This document shows positions 48,097 to 57,584 of a stretch of DNA of 64,000 nt, piece by piece. The notes under the pieces were generated by a model that worked only from the letters and a program-made list of their open reading frames with translations, had not been told where the DNA came from and made no database searches. The stretch is from an uncultured Kiritimatiellota bacterium. GTDB taxonomy: Bacteria > Verrucomicrobiota > Kiritimatiellia > RFP12 > DVOR01. How positions within the stretch are numbered: the stretch's first letter is position 1; every line of letters begins with the position of its first letter. Both the position numbers and the translations under genes were made by a program. The DNA lies in the NCBI GenBank assembly GCA_944391055.1, contig CALXSF010000003.1:116715-180714 (forward strand), in the 5' to 3' direction.

Positions 48097-49644
48097 ATGG
48101 ACAGAGCGCGTCTCTTGATTTGCCTGTTTGGCGCCGTGGGTGCGGCGTGGCGTGTGGCCGCCGCGCCGGGCGCGTTCCTTTCGCCGGAGAACACGGCGGC
48201 GGCGCCGTACACCTTCACGGACGCGGCGGAGGGGGCCACCTATGAGTTGCCTTCCGACGCCTATCCGGAGTGGAAGGTCTTCAACGCCGCCTCCGCCGAG
48301 GTCGAGGCCGGTGCCGTCTATTCGGTGGCGGCGGACGATCGGGGGACGCGTTACCTTGACTTCTCGTCCGTCCAGACCCTCGCGGAGGATTTGCAGGCGT
48401 ATCTCACGCTGGGCATCTCGGCCTACGCCGACGGCCCGCAGGAGCCGCTCTCCATCGAGCCGGAGGATCCGGCCCTCTTGCGCCTGGACAATGTCTGCGC
48501 CACCGTGCGCTTCGCCCTTTCCGACACCGCGCCCGACATGGAGACGCTCCAGGAGATGTATCCCTCCTATGAGGAGAGCCTCCCCTCGGGGGACACGGGG
48601 CTGCTCCCGACGCCGACGGCGGCGAAGCTGGGCGTCTGCGTCCTCCAGGACGGCTACTTCTACGTCTCGCGCGTGGTCAGCGGCCAGAACGGCCAGCCCG
48701 GCACCGGCCGCCCCGAGGATCTCGACTTCCAGTTCTGCAAGACCAACCATACCTACGACGAGGTCGGCGGCGGCGCCGTGACCGTCCGCATCGAGTTCTG
48801 CTCGTATATGTCCGACGAGGCCGGCGCCCCCATCACCCGCGGCTTCCGCATTTGGGTGCGCGACGCGAACAACCCCGACGCGGAGGAGCTTTGCCTCACC
48901 GAGGGGCTTGGCTACCGTTGGCTCTCGGACGCGGAGAACGGTTATCGCTTCGACTTCTCCTCCCTTGAGGGCGGCGAGGGGTGCGACTGGTTCTTCCTCA
49001 TCGACAACGCGATGGCCGCGGGCGGGAACATCGGCGTCAGCAGCCTGGAGGCGCTCAGCCAGCTGGGCTTCTCGGCCACCGACGGCGGCTTCTACGCCGC
49101 GTGGCTGTCGAACACCACCGTGCCCTCCATCGCGAATCTGGACAATTACGAGCTCGGGGCCTTCGCCGACTACTTCGCGCAGGACGCCTTCGACAACCCC
49201 GTCGTCGACTGGGCCTCGCGTTATGGCGTGAACCTGGCCGAGTGGCTCGCGCCGAAGACGTCCGCCCGTGCCCGGAAGGCCGCCGGTGGCGAGGGGCTCA
49301 CGGATTACGCCTACAACGCCTTCTTGCTCGACATGGACCCCGCCTTGGGCGTGGAGCAGCGCCTCACCGTCACCGGCATCGTGCCGGAGCGCGACAACGT
49401 CACCCTCACCGTCCGCGGGCCCGAGGGGAGCAGCCTCCGCCGCGCCACCGCCGCCGACCGCGTCGGGCGCATCTGCGTCTCCCGCGCCGAGACCCTCGAC
49501 GCCTTGGCCGACGCGCCCATCGAGCGCATCGACGGGCTTGCGTTCGATGGCGAGGGCAACGCCGTCATCGTCCTCCCGCGCGGCGAGACCGAGATGCCCT
49601 TCTTCAAGGTGACGCTCCAGGCCGCCAAGGACGTGGAGGACTAA
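48097..49644 (+). CDS. Large secreted protein of unknown function
   Basis: 515 residues; a signal peptide (RARLLICLFGAVGAAWRVAAA) precedes an acidic beta-rich protein with no cysteine pattern or catalytic motif I know. The C-terminal ~170 residues (DYAYNAFLLDMDPALGVEQRL ... EMPFFKVTL) resemble a C-terminal module I associate with exported proteins of Kiritimatiellota-like genomes (a recollection, unchecked). The start at 48097 gives the signal peptide directly; an ATG at 48076 adds seven residues (MRQKDCD). The ribosome binding site is weak (AGAAAG). dsbD follows after 63 nt on the same strand. Confidence 0.7.
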   Translation: MDRARLLICLFGAVGAAWRVAAAPGAFLSPENTAAAPYTFTDAAEGATYELPSDAYPEWKVFNAASAEVEAGAVYSVAADDRGTRYLDFSSVQTLAEDLQAYLTLGISAYADGPQEPLSIEPEDPALLRLDNVCATVRFALSDTAPDMETLQEMYPSYEESLPSGDTGLLPTPTAAKLGVCVLQDGYFYVSRVVSGQNGQPGTGRPEDLDFQFCKTNHTYDEVGGGAVTVRIEFCSYMSDEAGAPITRGFRIWVRDANNPDAEELCLTEGLGYRWLSDAENGYRFDFSSLEGGEGCDWFFLIDNAMAAGGNIGVSSLEALSQLGFSATDGGFYAAWLSNTTVPSIANLDNYELGAFADYFAQDAFDNPVVDWASRYGVNLAEWLAPKTSARARKAAGGEGLTDYAYNAFLLDMDPALGVEQRLTVTGIVPERDNVTLTVRGPEGSSLRRATAADRVGRICVSRAETLDALADAPIERIDGLAFDGEGNAVIVLPRGETEMPFFKVTLQAAKDVED

Positions 49645-49707
49645 AACGCCCGCCGCCGGCCCCGGATGGTCGGCCCCCAGAGGGGACAAGCCGTGAGGGA
49701 TTGCGCC

Positions 49708-51228
49708 ATGACCCTGCCGAAGCCATTCGCCAGCCTCCGTTTCGCGTTCGCCGCCGCGCTCTGCGCGATGGGGGCGGCGCTTGCCGCCGCGCCGACTGCG
49801 GACGACCCCTTCCGGCCCGACCTCGCCTTCGCGGACGGCGCCTTCACCGCGACCTTTTTCATGGAGCGCCCCGACCAGCACATCTACGATGACATGCTGG
49901 CCTGCTCCCTGGGCGAGCCCGCCGCGAAGCCTGCCGCGTCGACCGACGCCGACGGCCGCGCCATCTACGAGGGCTACGCGGCGTTCTCTTGGAAGGCCGC
50001 GCCGGGGCAGACCTTCACGCTGGAATACCAAGGGTGCGACGCCACGCAGTGCTATATGCCGCAGACGCTGACGCTGACCGTCACGCCCGAGGGCCGGGTG
50101 GTCGAGGGCGCGGCCCCCGCGCCGGCCCCCGGCCCCGCGCCCGTCCGCGCCGAGGCGGCGCCGAGGGAACGCGCGGCGGCGGGCTTTTTGCCGCCCGAGC
50201 GCTTCGTCGCCTTTCTGCGCGGCGAGCAGGTGGGGGGCGAGGCCGCCGAGCCGGGCTTCCTCGCCGACCCGCGGGCGTGGCTGGCGGCGCATGGGGCTTG
50301 GCTGCTCGTGGGCATTGTCCTTTTGGGCGGCTTGGCGCTGAACCTGACGCCGTGCGTGCTGCCCATGATCCCCATCAACCTGGCCATCATCGGCGCGGGC
50401 GCGGTGGGCGGCGGCCGTCTGCGCGGGGCGTTGCGCGGCGGCGCCTACGGCCTGGGCATCGCGTTGGCCTATGGCGTGCTGGCGCTGATCCCGGCGCTGA
50501 CGGGCACGGCCTTCGGCGCCATCCAGTCGGCTTGGTGGTTCAATGCGGCCATCGCGGCGCTTTTCGTGGCGCTGGCGTTGGCGCTTTTCGACGTCTTCAT
50601 GATCGACCTCACGCGCTTCTCCGGCCCCGGAAGCGGGCGGAAGGGCGCGGCGGCGGCCTTCGTGGCCGGCGCGGTGAGCGCGGTGCTGGCCGGCGCGTGC
50701 GTGGCGCCGGTGCTGTTGGCGGTGCTGCTGCTGACGGCCGACGGCGTGGCGCAGGGGGCGTGGTGGATGCTGTGCCTGCCGTTCGTGCTGGGCGTGGGCA
50801 TGGCGCTGCCGTGGCCGATCGCGGGCGCCGGGCTGGCCTTTCTGCCCAAGCCGGGGGCGTGGATGGCTTGGGTGAAGAAGGGGTTCGGCGTGGTGGTGCT
50901 CCTGTTCGCCCTGCATTATGGCTGGCTGGCCGTGCGCGGCTTCCTGCCCGCCGAGGGGCTCGACGGCGCGGACCTCCCGGCCATCGAGGCCGCCGTCGCC
51001 CAGGCGCGCGCCGAGGGCAAGCCCGTCCTGCTCGATTTCTGGGGCACCGCCTGCAAGGCTTGCGAGGAGATGGAGGCCAAGACCTTCCCCGACCCGGCGG
51101 TCCAGAAGGAACTGGGGCGCTTTGTCCTCCTGAAGGTGCGGATGGAGCTCACAGACCGCGCCATCCGCCCCACCCAGGAGCGTTTCGCCGTCAAGGGCTT
51201 GCCCACCTACGTTGTCATCGAACCCTGA
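49708..51228 (+). CDS. dsbD: Thiol:disulfide interchange protein DsbD
   Basis: 506 residues; carries electrons from cytoplasmic thioredoxin to periplasmic thiol proteins. Signal peptide, then an N-terminal alpha domain with the cysteine pair in GCDATQCYMP (about residues 113-118), a membrane beta domain with NLTPCVLPMIP and AGACVAPVLLAV cysteines, and a C-terminal thioredoxin-like gamma domain with TACKACEEME. All six redox cysteines are present. ATG at 49708 with GAGGGA 8 nt upstream is chosen; a longer frame from 49666 has no signal. Its GH20 neighbour follows after 10 nt. Confidence 0.94.
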   Translation: MTLPKPFASLRFAFAAALCAMGAALAAAPTADDPFRPDLAFADGAFTATFFMERPDQHIYDDMLACSLGEPAAKPAASTDADGRAIYEGYAAFSWKAAPGQTFTLEYQGCDATQCYMPQTLTLTVTPEGRVVEGAAPAPAPGPAPVRAEAAPRERAAAGFLPPERFVAFLRGEQVGGEAAEPGFLADPRAWLAAHGAWLLVGIVLLGGLALNLTPCVLPMIPINLAIIGAGAVGGGRLRGALRGGAYGLGIALAYGVLALIPALTGTAFGAIQSAWWFNAAIAALFVALALALFDVFMIDLTRFSGPGSGRKGAAAAFVAGAVSAVLAGACVAPVLLAVLLLTADGVAQGAWWMLCLPFVLGVGMALPWPIAGAGLAFLPKPGAWMAWVKKGFGVVVLLFALHYGWLAVRGFLPAEGLDGADLPAIEAAVAQARAEGKPVLLDFWGTACKACEEMEAKTFPDPAVQKELGRFVLLKVRMELTDRAIRPTQERFAVKGLPTYVVIEP

Positions 51229-51238
51229 AGGAACCGTT

Positions 51239-52837
51239 ATGCGCAGTCTGCTTTTGGCGGCCCTCGCCGCCCTCGCGTTCATCCCCGCCCTCCCCGCCGC
51301 GGTGCCCGACATCGTGCCGCGCCCCGTCTCCGTCGTCGAGGGGCAGGGCAAGCCCTTCACCCTCAAATGGGGGCAGACCGTCGGCGGCGACGCCCGGTTC
51401 GCCGGCGAGATGGAGACCCTCCGCCAGACGCTTTTCCCGGCCACCGGCATTTGGCTCAAGCCCGCCGACGGGGCGACGACCTTCCGGTTCGTCCATGACC
51501 CCGCGCGCCCCAAGGAGGGCTATGCCCTCACCGTCTCCGAGCAAGGCGTGGAGATCCGCGCCTCCGAGCCCGCCGGCGCCTTCTACGCCATCCAGACCCT
51601 TCGCCAGCTCCTCCCCGCCGACATCTACCGCCGCGCTCCCGTCCGCGGCGACTGGAAGATGCCCGCCGTGACCATCGAGGACGCCCCGCGCTATGCCTGG
51701 CGCGGCATCATGCTCGACCCCTGCCGCAACTTCTTCGGCGTCGAGTCCCTCAAGCGGCAGCTCGACGCGATGGCCGCCCACAAACTCAACGTCCTTCACT
51801 GGCATCTCACCGACGACCAGGGCTGGCGCATCGAGATCAAGAAGCACCCCCGCCTGGCCGAGATCGGCGGCGCCCGCCCCTCCACCCCCCGCCCCTTCAA
51901 CCGCCTCAAGCAGGACGGCGAGCCCCAGCCCGCCCAGTATTACACGCAGGAGCAGATCCGCGAGGTCGTCGCCTACGCCGCCAAACTGCACATCACCATC
52001 GTCCCCGAGATCGAGATGCCCGGCCACGCCGTCGCCGCGCTCCGCGCCTATCCCGCGCTCGCCTGCGCCGCCGACCCCGACCTCACCCCCAACTGGGGCG
52101 TCCTCAAGGAGATCTTCTGCGCCGGGAACCCCGAGACCTACGCGTTGCTCGAGGACGTCCTCGACGAGGTCGTCGCCCTCTTCCCCGGCCCCTACGTCCA
52201 CATCGGCGGCGACGAGGCCCCCAAGACCCGCTGGAACGCCTGCCCCAAATGCAAGGCCAAGATGAAGGAACTCGGCTGCAAGGACATGCACCAGCTTCAG
52301 ACGCGCTTCGCCGAGCACTTCGCCGCCTACCTCGCCTCCAAGGGCCGCAACTGCATCGGCTGGGACGAAATCCTGGAGGGCGGCCTCCCCAAGGGCGCCG
52401 CCATCATGAGCTGGCGTGGCACCGCCGCCGGCATCCGCGCCGCCAAGGCCGGCCACCCCGTCGTCATGACCCCCAAGCCCGTCTGCTACGTCGATTACAA
52501 CCAGCTCGTCCCCGGCGACCCCTACGAGTACATCCCCAACAACACGCCCAACCCCATCTGGAAGACCTACTCCATCGACCCCTCCGCCGGCCTCCCCGCC
52601 GAGGCCCAACCCTTCGTCCTTGGCCTCCAAGGCAACCTCTGGGCCGAGTACATCCGCGCCGACGAGGATCGCGACTGGAAGCTCTGGCCCCGCGCCGCCG
52701 CCATCGCCGAAATCGGCTGGACGCCGCAGGCCGACCGTGATTGGGACGACTTTTACGGCCGCATGAGCCGCTCCGGCATGGAGCGCCTCCGCCGCCTCGG
52801 CCTCAACGCCGCCCCGCTCACCCAGCCCAAGCAGTGA
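51239..52837 (+). CDS. Secreted beta-N-acetylhexosaminidase, glycoside hydrolase family 20
   Basis: 532 residues. Signal peptide (RSLLLAALAALAFIPALPAA), GH20b domain (about 25-150), then the catalytic barrel with NVLHWHLTDDQGWRIEIKKHP and the acid/stabiliser pair Asp325-Glu326 in HIGGDEAPK. Further aromatic pocket motifs include SWRGT and LQGNLWAEYI. It cleaves terminal GlcNAc/GalNAc, for example from mucin or N-glycans, consistent with the sulfatase in this window (inference). ATG 51239 follows AAGGAACC. It overlaps the recombinase gene (GTGA). Confidence 0.95.
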   Translation: MRSLLLAALAALAFIPALPAAVPDIVPRPVSVVEGQGKPFTLKWGQTVGGDARFAGEMETLRQTLFPATGIWLKPADGATTFRFVHDPARPKEGYALTVSEQGVEIRASEPAGAFYAIQTLRQLLPADIYRRAPVRGDWKMPAVTIEDAPRYAWRGIMLDPCRNFFGVESLKRQLDAMAAHKLNVLHWHLTDDQGWRIEIKKHPRLAEIGGARPSTPRPFNRLKQDGEPQPAQYYTQEQIREVVAYAAKLHITIVPEIEMPGHAVAALRAYPALACAADPDLTPNWGVLKEIFCAGNPETYALLEDVLDEVVALFPGPYVHIGGDEAPKTRWNACPKCKAKMKELGCKDMHQLQTRFAEHFAAYLASKGRNCIGWDEILEGGLPKGAAIMSWRGTAAGIRAAKAGHPVVMTPKPVCYVDYNQLVPGDPYEYIPNNTPNPIWKTYSIDPSAGLPAEAQPFVLGLQGNLWAEYIRADEDRDWKLWPRAAAIAEIGWTPQADRDWDDFYGRMSRSGMERLRRLGLNAAPLTQPKQ

Positions 52838-53832
52838 ATCGCAACCAGCACACCCTCCCCACACTCCCCTCACGCCCCGACGTCGCGGACGACCCTGCGG
52901 TCGCCCGCTTCGCCGTCTCCCTCCGCGAGCTCCGCCGCGCCAGCCCCCACACCGTCGCCAACTACCTCCGCGACATCGGCCAATTCGCCGCCTTCCTCTG
53001 GCCCCCCTCCGCCAAGCCCCCCCTCGACTGGGCCGCGCCCTCGCGCGACGACGCCCAGCGCTTCCTCCACGCCTACGCCCGCACCGGCGCCAAGCCCGCC
53101 TCCACCGCCCGCAAGCTCGCCTCCCTCCGCACCTTCTACCGCTTCCTTCTGCGCGAGGAGGCCCTCGCCGTCTCCCCCTTCGCCACCCTCCGCCCCCCCC
53201 GCCGCGCCAAGGCCCTCCCCATCCTCCTCACCGAGGCCGAGGTCACCCGCCTCCTCAACGCCCCCGCCGAGGCCCTCCGCCAGGCGCTCGAGGCCCCCGC
53301 GCCCCCCGACCCCCTCGCGCGCTACCTGCTCCTCCGCGACGCCGCCCTCTTCGAGACCCTTTACTCCACCGGCGCCCGCATCGCCGAGATCGCCGCCCTC
53401 ACCAACGACCGCCTCGACCTCGAGGCCGGCGTCTGCCGCGTCCTCGGCAAGGGCGCCAAGGAGCGCCTCTGCCTCCTCGGCGCCCCCGCCCTCGCCGCCC
53501 TCCGCGCCATGCGCGCCCAAGCCCGCCTCCTTTGGCCCCGCGCCGACGCCCCCGAGCGCCCCGTTTTCCTCAACCACGAGGGCCACGGCCTCACCACCCG
53601 CTCCATCGAGCGCTTCATGAAGCGCTGGCTCGCCGCCGCCGGCCTCTCTCCCGACCTCTCCCCGCACAAGCTCCGCCACTCCTTCGCCACTCACCTGCTC
53701 ACCCACGGCGCCGACCTCCGCGTCGTCCAGGAGCTCCTGGGGCACGCCTCCCCCGCCACCACCCAGGTCTACACCCACCTCGCCCCCGAACGCCTCGCCG
53801 AGACCTACCACGCCGCCCATCCCCGCGGCTGA
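52834..53832 (+). CDS. xerC: Tyrosine recombinase XerC/XerD
   Basis: 332 residues; chromosome dimer resolution at dif. The catalytic set is complete and correctly spaced: Arg182 (TGARIAEI), Lys206 (GKGAKER), His278-x-x-Arg281 (HKLRHSFATH), His304 (GHAS), Tyr313 (QVYTHL). The N-terminal SAM-like core-binding domain is present. The GTG start at 52834 overlaps the GH20 stop (GTGA), so translation is coupled; I choose it over ATG 52741 inside GH20. XerC versus XerD cannot be told apart from this sequence. A housekeeping Xer protein rather than a mobile-element integrase, as there is no att-like or phage context. Confidence 0.92.
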   Translation: MNRNQHTLPTLPSRPDVADDPAVARFAVSLRELRRASPHTVANYLRDIGQFAAFLWPPSAKPPLDWAAPSRDDAQRFLHAYARTGAKPASTARKLASLRTFYRFLLREEALAVSPFATLRPPRRAKALPILLTEAEVTRLLNAPAEALRQALEAPAPPDPLARYLLLRDAALFETLYSTGARIAEIAALTNDRLDLEAGVCRVLGKGAKERLCLLGAPALAALRAMRAQARLLWPRADAPERPVFLNHEGHGLTTRSIERFMKRWLAAAGLSPDLSPHKLRHSFATHLLTHGADLRVVQELLGHASPATTQVYTHLAPERLAETYHAAHPRG

Positions 53833-53845
53833 CCCGCAAACGGAA

Positions 53846-53876
53846 AGCCCCCGGCCGTCGGCCGGGGGCTTCGTCT
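53846..53876. terminator. Terminator between xerC and rpsO (convergent)
   Basis: An 11-bp perfect stem (AGCCCCCGGCC/GGCCGGGGGCT) with loop GTC; T-richer on both outer sides (TTCGTCTT on plus, TTTCCG on minus). Confidence 0.75.
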
Positions 53877-53896
53877 TCCCGCGGGGGGCGCGGCGC

Positions 53897-54154
53897 TCAG
53901 CGGCGGAGGCCGAGCTCGGCGACGACCTTGCGGTAGGCCTCCTCGTTGGAGCCCTTGAGGTAATCCAGCAGCTTGCGGCGGTTGTTCACCATGCGGATGA
54001 GGCCGTAGCGGGAGGCGTTGTCCTTCTTGTTGGCCTTCAGGTGCTCGGTGAGCTGCTCGATGCGCTTGGTCAGCGTGGCGATCTGCACCTCGCTGGAGCC
54101 GGTGTCGCGCTCATGGCGCTGGAATTGCTGACGAATCGCGTTCTTGTCGATCAT
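53897..54154 (-). CDS. rpsO: 30S ribosomal protein S15 (uS15)
   Basis: 85 residues with the S15 core: [16 protein letters not shown] near residues 17-32 and [24 protein letters not shown] near 46-69. Two starts are possible; ATG at 54154 has AAGGA 8 nt upstream, while ATG 54163 overlaps that site, so 54154 is chosen. A gap and a promoter separate it from mnmE. Confidence 0.96.
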   Translation of the reverse strand: MIDKNAIRQQFQRHERDTGSSEVQIATLTKRIEQLTEHLKANKKDNASRYGLIRMVNNRRKLLDYLKGSNEEAYRKVVAELGLRR

Positions 54155-54261
54155 GGTGTTCATCCTTTTTGGGGTGCTGACACCTTCCACAGCCGCCCCG
54201 ACCTCGGGGCTCGCCCGCAACGGGGAACGTATCCTAAGACACGTCGCAGGAAAGTCCGTAC

Positions 54262-54290
54262 ATGATAGCACACCCCCGTCTCCCGCGCAA
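54262..54290 (-). promoter_or_regulatory. Promoter of rpsO
   Basis: Minus strand TTGCGC (54285-54290), a 17-bp spacer ending GTGTGC, then TATCAT (54262-54267). The predicted leader is ~100 nt, long enough for S15-type autoregulation, though no pseudoknot was established. Confidence 0.6.
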
Positions 54291-54295
54291 GGGCC

Positions 54296-55600
54296 TCACT
54301 TGCCCACGCAGAACCGCCCAAAGACCCGGTCGAGCACATCCTCCCCCCAGACGCGCCCCGACAGCCGCCCGACCGCCTCGGCGGCGGCGCGCAGCCCCTG
54401 CGCGGCGGGGACGAGCCCGGCCTCGCCCAAGGCCAGCGCGCGCCGCGCGCCGCCCAGCGCCGCCGCCGCCTCGGCCAGCCCGGCGCGCTGGCGCTCGGTG
54501 GCCACCTCGGCCGCGCCGGCCTCGCCGCCGCCGAGGCGGAGGGCCCGGCGCAGCAGTCCCAGCGTCACGGCGCGGGCGCCCTCGGGGTCGGCCGTCGCGG
54601 AGACGCCGGGCCCGCCGGAAAGGTCGGCCTTGGTGCGCAGGGGGATGGCGCCGGGCGGCGGCGTCTCGGGGTCGCCGGGGGCGATGAGGTAGAGCACGGC
54701 GTCGGCGCGGGCGATGAGGGCGCGGGCGCGGGCGACGCCCTCGCGCTCGACGGCGCCGGGGGCCTCGCGCAGGCCGGCGGTGTCCGCGAGGCGGATGGGG
54801 ACGCCGTCGAGCAGGAGGGTCTCCTCCACCGCGTCGCGCGTCGTGCCGGGCTCGGGGCTGACGATGGCGCGCTCGCAGCCGAGCAGGAGGTTGAGGAGGG
54901 TCGATTTGCCGGCGTTGGGGCGGCCCGCGAGCACCACGAGGGCCCCCTCGCGCGCCAGCCGGCCCTCGCGCCAGGTGGCGAGCAGGGCGGCGACGCGCCC
55001 TTCCAGGGCGGCGAGGCGGCCCTCGGCCTGGGCCAGGAAGCCCTCGGGCAGCTCGCCCTCGTCGAAGTCCAACAGGTGCTCGACGTCGGCGCAGAGGGCG
55101 AGGGCGTCGTCGTAAAGGGCGGCGAGGGCGTGCCCGAGGCGCCCTTCGAGGTTGGCGCGCGCGGCGCGTTCGGCGCGGGGGCCGCGCGCGGCGATGAGGT
55201 CGGCCACGGCCTCGGCCTGGGTGAGGTCGAGGCGGCCGTTGAGGAAGGCGCGGCGGGTGAACTCCCCGGGCCCGGCGGGGCGCGCGCCCAGCTCCCACAG
55301 CCGCCCCAGGACGGCCTCGGCCACGAAGCGCCCGCCGTGGACGCAGAGCTCGACGGTGTCCTCGCCGGTGTAGCTGCGGGGGGCGCGGTAGAAGAGGAGC
55401 ACCGCGTCGTCGAGCGTCGCGCCGTCCGCCCCGACGAGCGTGGCGTGGGCGAAGGTGTTAGCGGGGCGCGCGCTGGGCGGCGGCGCCAGGCGCGGCGCCA
55501 GACGGTCGGCGATCGCGTAGACGCCCTCGCCGCTCAGGCGGATGAGCGCCACCCCCCCAAGGCCCGGCGCGGTGGCCAGCGCGGCGATCGGCTCACGCAT
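54296..55600 (-). CDS. mnmE: tRNA uridine-5-carboxymethylaminomethyl(34) synthesis GTPase
   Basis: 434 residues; with MnmG it modifies wobble uridine. An N-terminal formyl-THF-binding domain ([13 protein letters not shown]), helical domain, and G domain with [14 protein letters not shown] and TKAD, then the conserved C-terminal FCVGK containing the essential cysteine. ATG 55600 lies inside the end of the hemC-cobA-hemD gene (8-base overlap), so the two are coupled; the longer frame from 55627 is not needed. Last gene of the bioD operon. Confidence 0.95.
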   Translation of the reverse strand: MREPIAALATAPGLGGVALIRLSGEGVYAIADRLAPRLAPPPSARPANTFAHATLVGADGATLDDAVLLFYRAPRSYTGEDTVELCVHGGRFVAEAVLGRLWELGARPAGPGEFTRRAFLNGRLDLTQAEAVADLIAARGPRAERAARANLEGRLGHALAALYDDALALCADVEHLLDFDEGELPEGFLAQAEGRLAALEGRVAALLATWREGRLAREGALVVLAGRPNAGKSTLLNLLLGCERAIVSPEPGTTRDAVEETLLLDGVPIRLADTAGLREAPGAVEREGVARARALIARADAVLYLIAPGDPETPPPGAIPLRTKADLSGGPGVSATADPEGARAVTLGLLRRALRLGGGEAGAAEVATERQRAGLAEAAAALGGARRALALGEAGLVPAAQGLRAAAEAVGRLSGRVWGEDVLDRVFGRFCVGK

Positions 55601-57584
55601 GGGCGGGGAAGGCGAGGGCGCGGGCATAGGCGCGGATGGCGGCTTCGGGGGTCTGCGTCCGGGGGACGGCGGCGGGCGCGTGGCCCAAGGCGCGGAGGGC
55701 CTCGGCGGTGGGGCCGCCGAGGGCGATGAGGTCGCGCCCCTTGGGCGCGGCCGAGGCGGCCCACGCGCGCGCGGCGGAGGCGCTCGCCAGGAAGACGGCC
55801 TCGTGCGGCGGCGGCTCGGTCTCGGGCAGGCCGACGGTGCGGTAGAGGACGAGATCCTTGACCTTCGCGCCGCGGGCCTTGAGGGCCTGCGCCAGGCCGG
55901 GGCCGGCCTCCTCGCTGCGCACGCGCAGGATCTTGGCGCCGGTGAGGTCCCCCGGCAGGGCGGCGAGGAGCCCGCGGGCCGAGAAGTCGCGTTCGGGCGC
56001 GAGGGTGTCGATGTGGAGGTGGGCGAGGACCTCGGCGGTGCCGGGGCCCGTGACGGCCAGGCGCTTGGGCAGGTATTGGATGGGGCAGGCCAGGCGCTCG
56101 AGCAGCAGCCGCGCGGCGGTGGGGCTGGTGACGACGAGCAGGTTGTAGCCCTTGCTGGGGCGGATTTTCACCTCGGCCAGCGGCTCGAAGCGCACCAGCG
56201 GCCGCACCACGGGCACGCCGCCCAGGTCGGTCACGGCGGCGGCGGCCTTCTCGGCCACGCCGGGGCTGGAGGTGACCCAGACGCGCCGCCCGGCGAGGGG
56301 GCCGAGGGCGGGGAAGCCGTGCGTGGCGGCCTCGCCGACCAGGAGGAGCCCGGGGCGCTCGGGCGTCCCGGCGTGGAGCGCGCCCACCGTGCCGCGCCAG
56401 ATCGTCTGGCCGGGCGCGCCGGCGTCGGAGACGACCGCGCAGGGGGTCTCGGGCGGGTAGCGGCGGGCGACCTCGTCGGCCAGGCCCAGGGCCATGAACC
56501 AGACGTCGGTGGAGCCGCCGCCCGCGGCGCGGGGGGTGCCGACGGCGAAACCCTTGCCGGCCTCGCGGCGGGTGAGGAGCATCCCCGTGGCGGTGGTGGC
56601 GGCGGCGAGGGCGGAGACCCCCGGCCAGACGCGGAAGGGGAGGCCGTCGGCGGCGAGCGCGTCGGTCTCCTCGGCCAGGCGGCCGAAGATGCCCGGGTCG
56701 CCGCCCTTCAGGCGCACGACGCGCTCGCCGCGCCGGGCGCGTTCGCCGATGAGCGCGGTGATGGCGGCCTGGGGCAGGGCGTGCGCGCCGCTGCGCTTGC
56801 CGACGTAGAGGCGCTCGGCGCGGATGCCCTCGAGCAGGGCGGGGTCGAGGAGCGCGTCGTAGATGACCACGTCGGCCAGGCGCAGCTCGCGGAGCCCGGC
56901 GACGGTGCAGAGCCCGGCGTCGCCCACGCCCGCGCCGACGAAGCGGACGGCCTTGACGAAGAGGCCGCGGAGGGCGCGGAGGCGCGGGTCGCCGCGCCGG
57001 AAGGTCATCGCCAGCACGCCTTGCCCGGGCGGCGGGGTGAGCTCGCCGAGGGGGATGTATTCTGTGATGCGCTCTTGCAGGCCCAGGCGGCGGAGGGCGG
57101 CGGCGGCGACGATGATGGCGTCGTAGTCGCCGCGGTCGAGCCGGGCGAGGCGCTCGGGGATGGCGCCGCGGAGGGTGAGGCGCGCGGCGTTGGGGAAGCG
57201 TCGCGCGGCCCAGGCGTCGCGCCGGGCGCTGCTGACGCCGATGCGTTTGGGGTCGGGGACGCGGGCGACGAGGCAGTCGCGCGGGTCCTCGCGCCACGGC
57301 AGCCAGAACCAGTCGAGCCCGTCGCGGAGGCCCTCGGGGGGGAGATCCTTGGCGGAGTGGAGGGCGGCGTCGAGGTCGCCGCGCAGGAGGGCGTCGTCGA
57401 GGTCGCGCGTGAAGAAGTCGCCGGGGGTCTGGCGCAGGTCGGTGGCCAGGTCGCGGTCGCCGGGGGAGGAGGCGGGGACGAGGTCGAAGGTGAGGCCTGT
57501 GGCCTCCGTGAGGCGGGCGAGGGCGTCGCGGGCCTGGATGAGGGAGAGCGCGGAGTCGCGCGCGCCGATTCGCAGCGGGGTCAT
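55593..57584 (-). CDS. HemC-CobA-HemD trifunctional tetrapyrrole protein (HemC lacks its cofactor domain)
   Basis: 663 residues with three parts. Residues 1 to ~207 are porphobilinogen deaminase (HemC) domains 1 and 2 ([18 protein letters not shown], catalytic Asp80 in [21 protein letters not shown]). ~212-428 is uroporphyrinogen-III C-methyltransferase (Cob[27 protein letters not shown]). ~432-663 is uroporphyrinogen-III synthase (Hem[20 protein letters not shown]). HemC domain 3 with the dipyrromethane-cofactor cysteine is missing. Start ATG 57584 overlaps the upstream sirC-hemA stop (ATGA). With neighbours it would run from porphobilinogen to precorrin-2. Whether the truncated HemC works is uncertain. 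Strong operon coupling on both sides. Confidence 0.88.
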   Translation of the reverse strand: MTPLRIGARDSALSLIQARDALARLTEATGLTFDLVPASSPGDRDLATDLRQTPGDFFTRDLDDALLRGDLDAALHSAKDLPPEGLRDGLDWFWLPWREDPRDCLVARVPDPKRIGVSSARRDAWAARRFPNAARLTLRGAIPERLARLDRGDYDAIIVAAAALRRLGLQERITEYIPLGELTPPPGQGVLAMTFRRGDPRLRALRGLFVKAVRFVGAGVGDAGLCTVAGLRELRLADVVIYDALLDPALLEGIRAERLYVGKRSGAHALPQAAITALIGERARRGERVVRLKGGDPGIFGRLAEETDALAADGLPFRVWPGVSALAAATTATGMLLTRREAGKGFAVGTPRAAGGGSTDVWFMALGLADEVARRYPPETPCAVVSDAGAPGQTIWRGTVGALHAGTPERPGLLLVGEAATHGFPALGPLAGRRVWVTSSPGVAEKAAAAVTDLGGVPVVRPLVRFEPLAEVKIRPSKGYNLLVVTSPTAARLLLERLACPIQYLPKRLAVTGPGTAEVLAHLHIDTLAPERDFSARGLLAALPGDLTGAKILRVRSEEAGPGLAQALKARGAKVKDLVLYRTVGLPETEPPPHEAVFLASASAARAWAASAAPKGRDLIALGGPTAEALRALGHAPAAVPRTQTPEAAIRAYARALAFPAHA

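Noticed and set aside
52834..53832. Xer recombinase as a mobile-element integrase
   Set aside because: The protein has housekeeping XerC/D length and motifs and is translationally coupled to a GH20 gene; no att repeats or cargo are visible.
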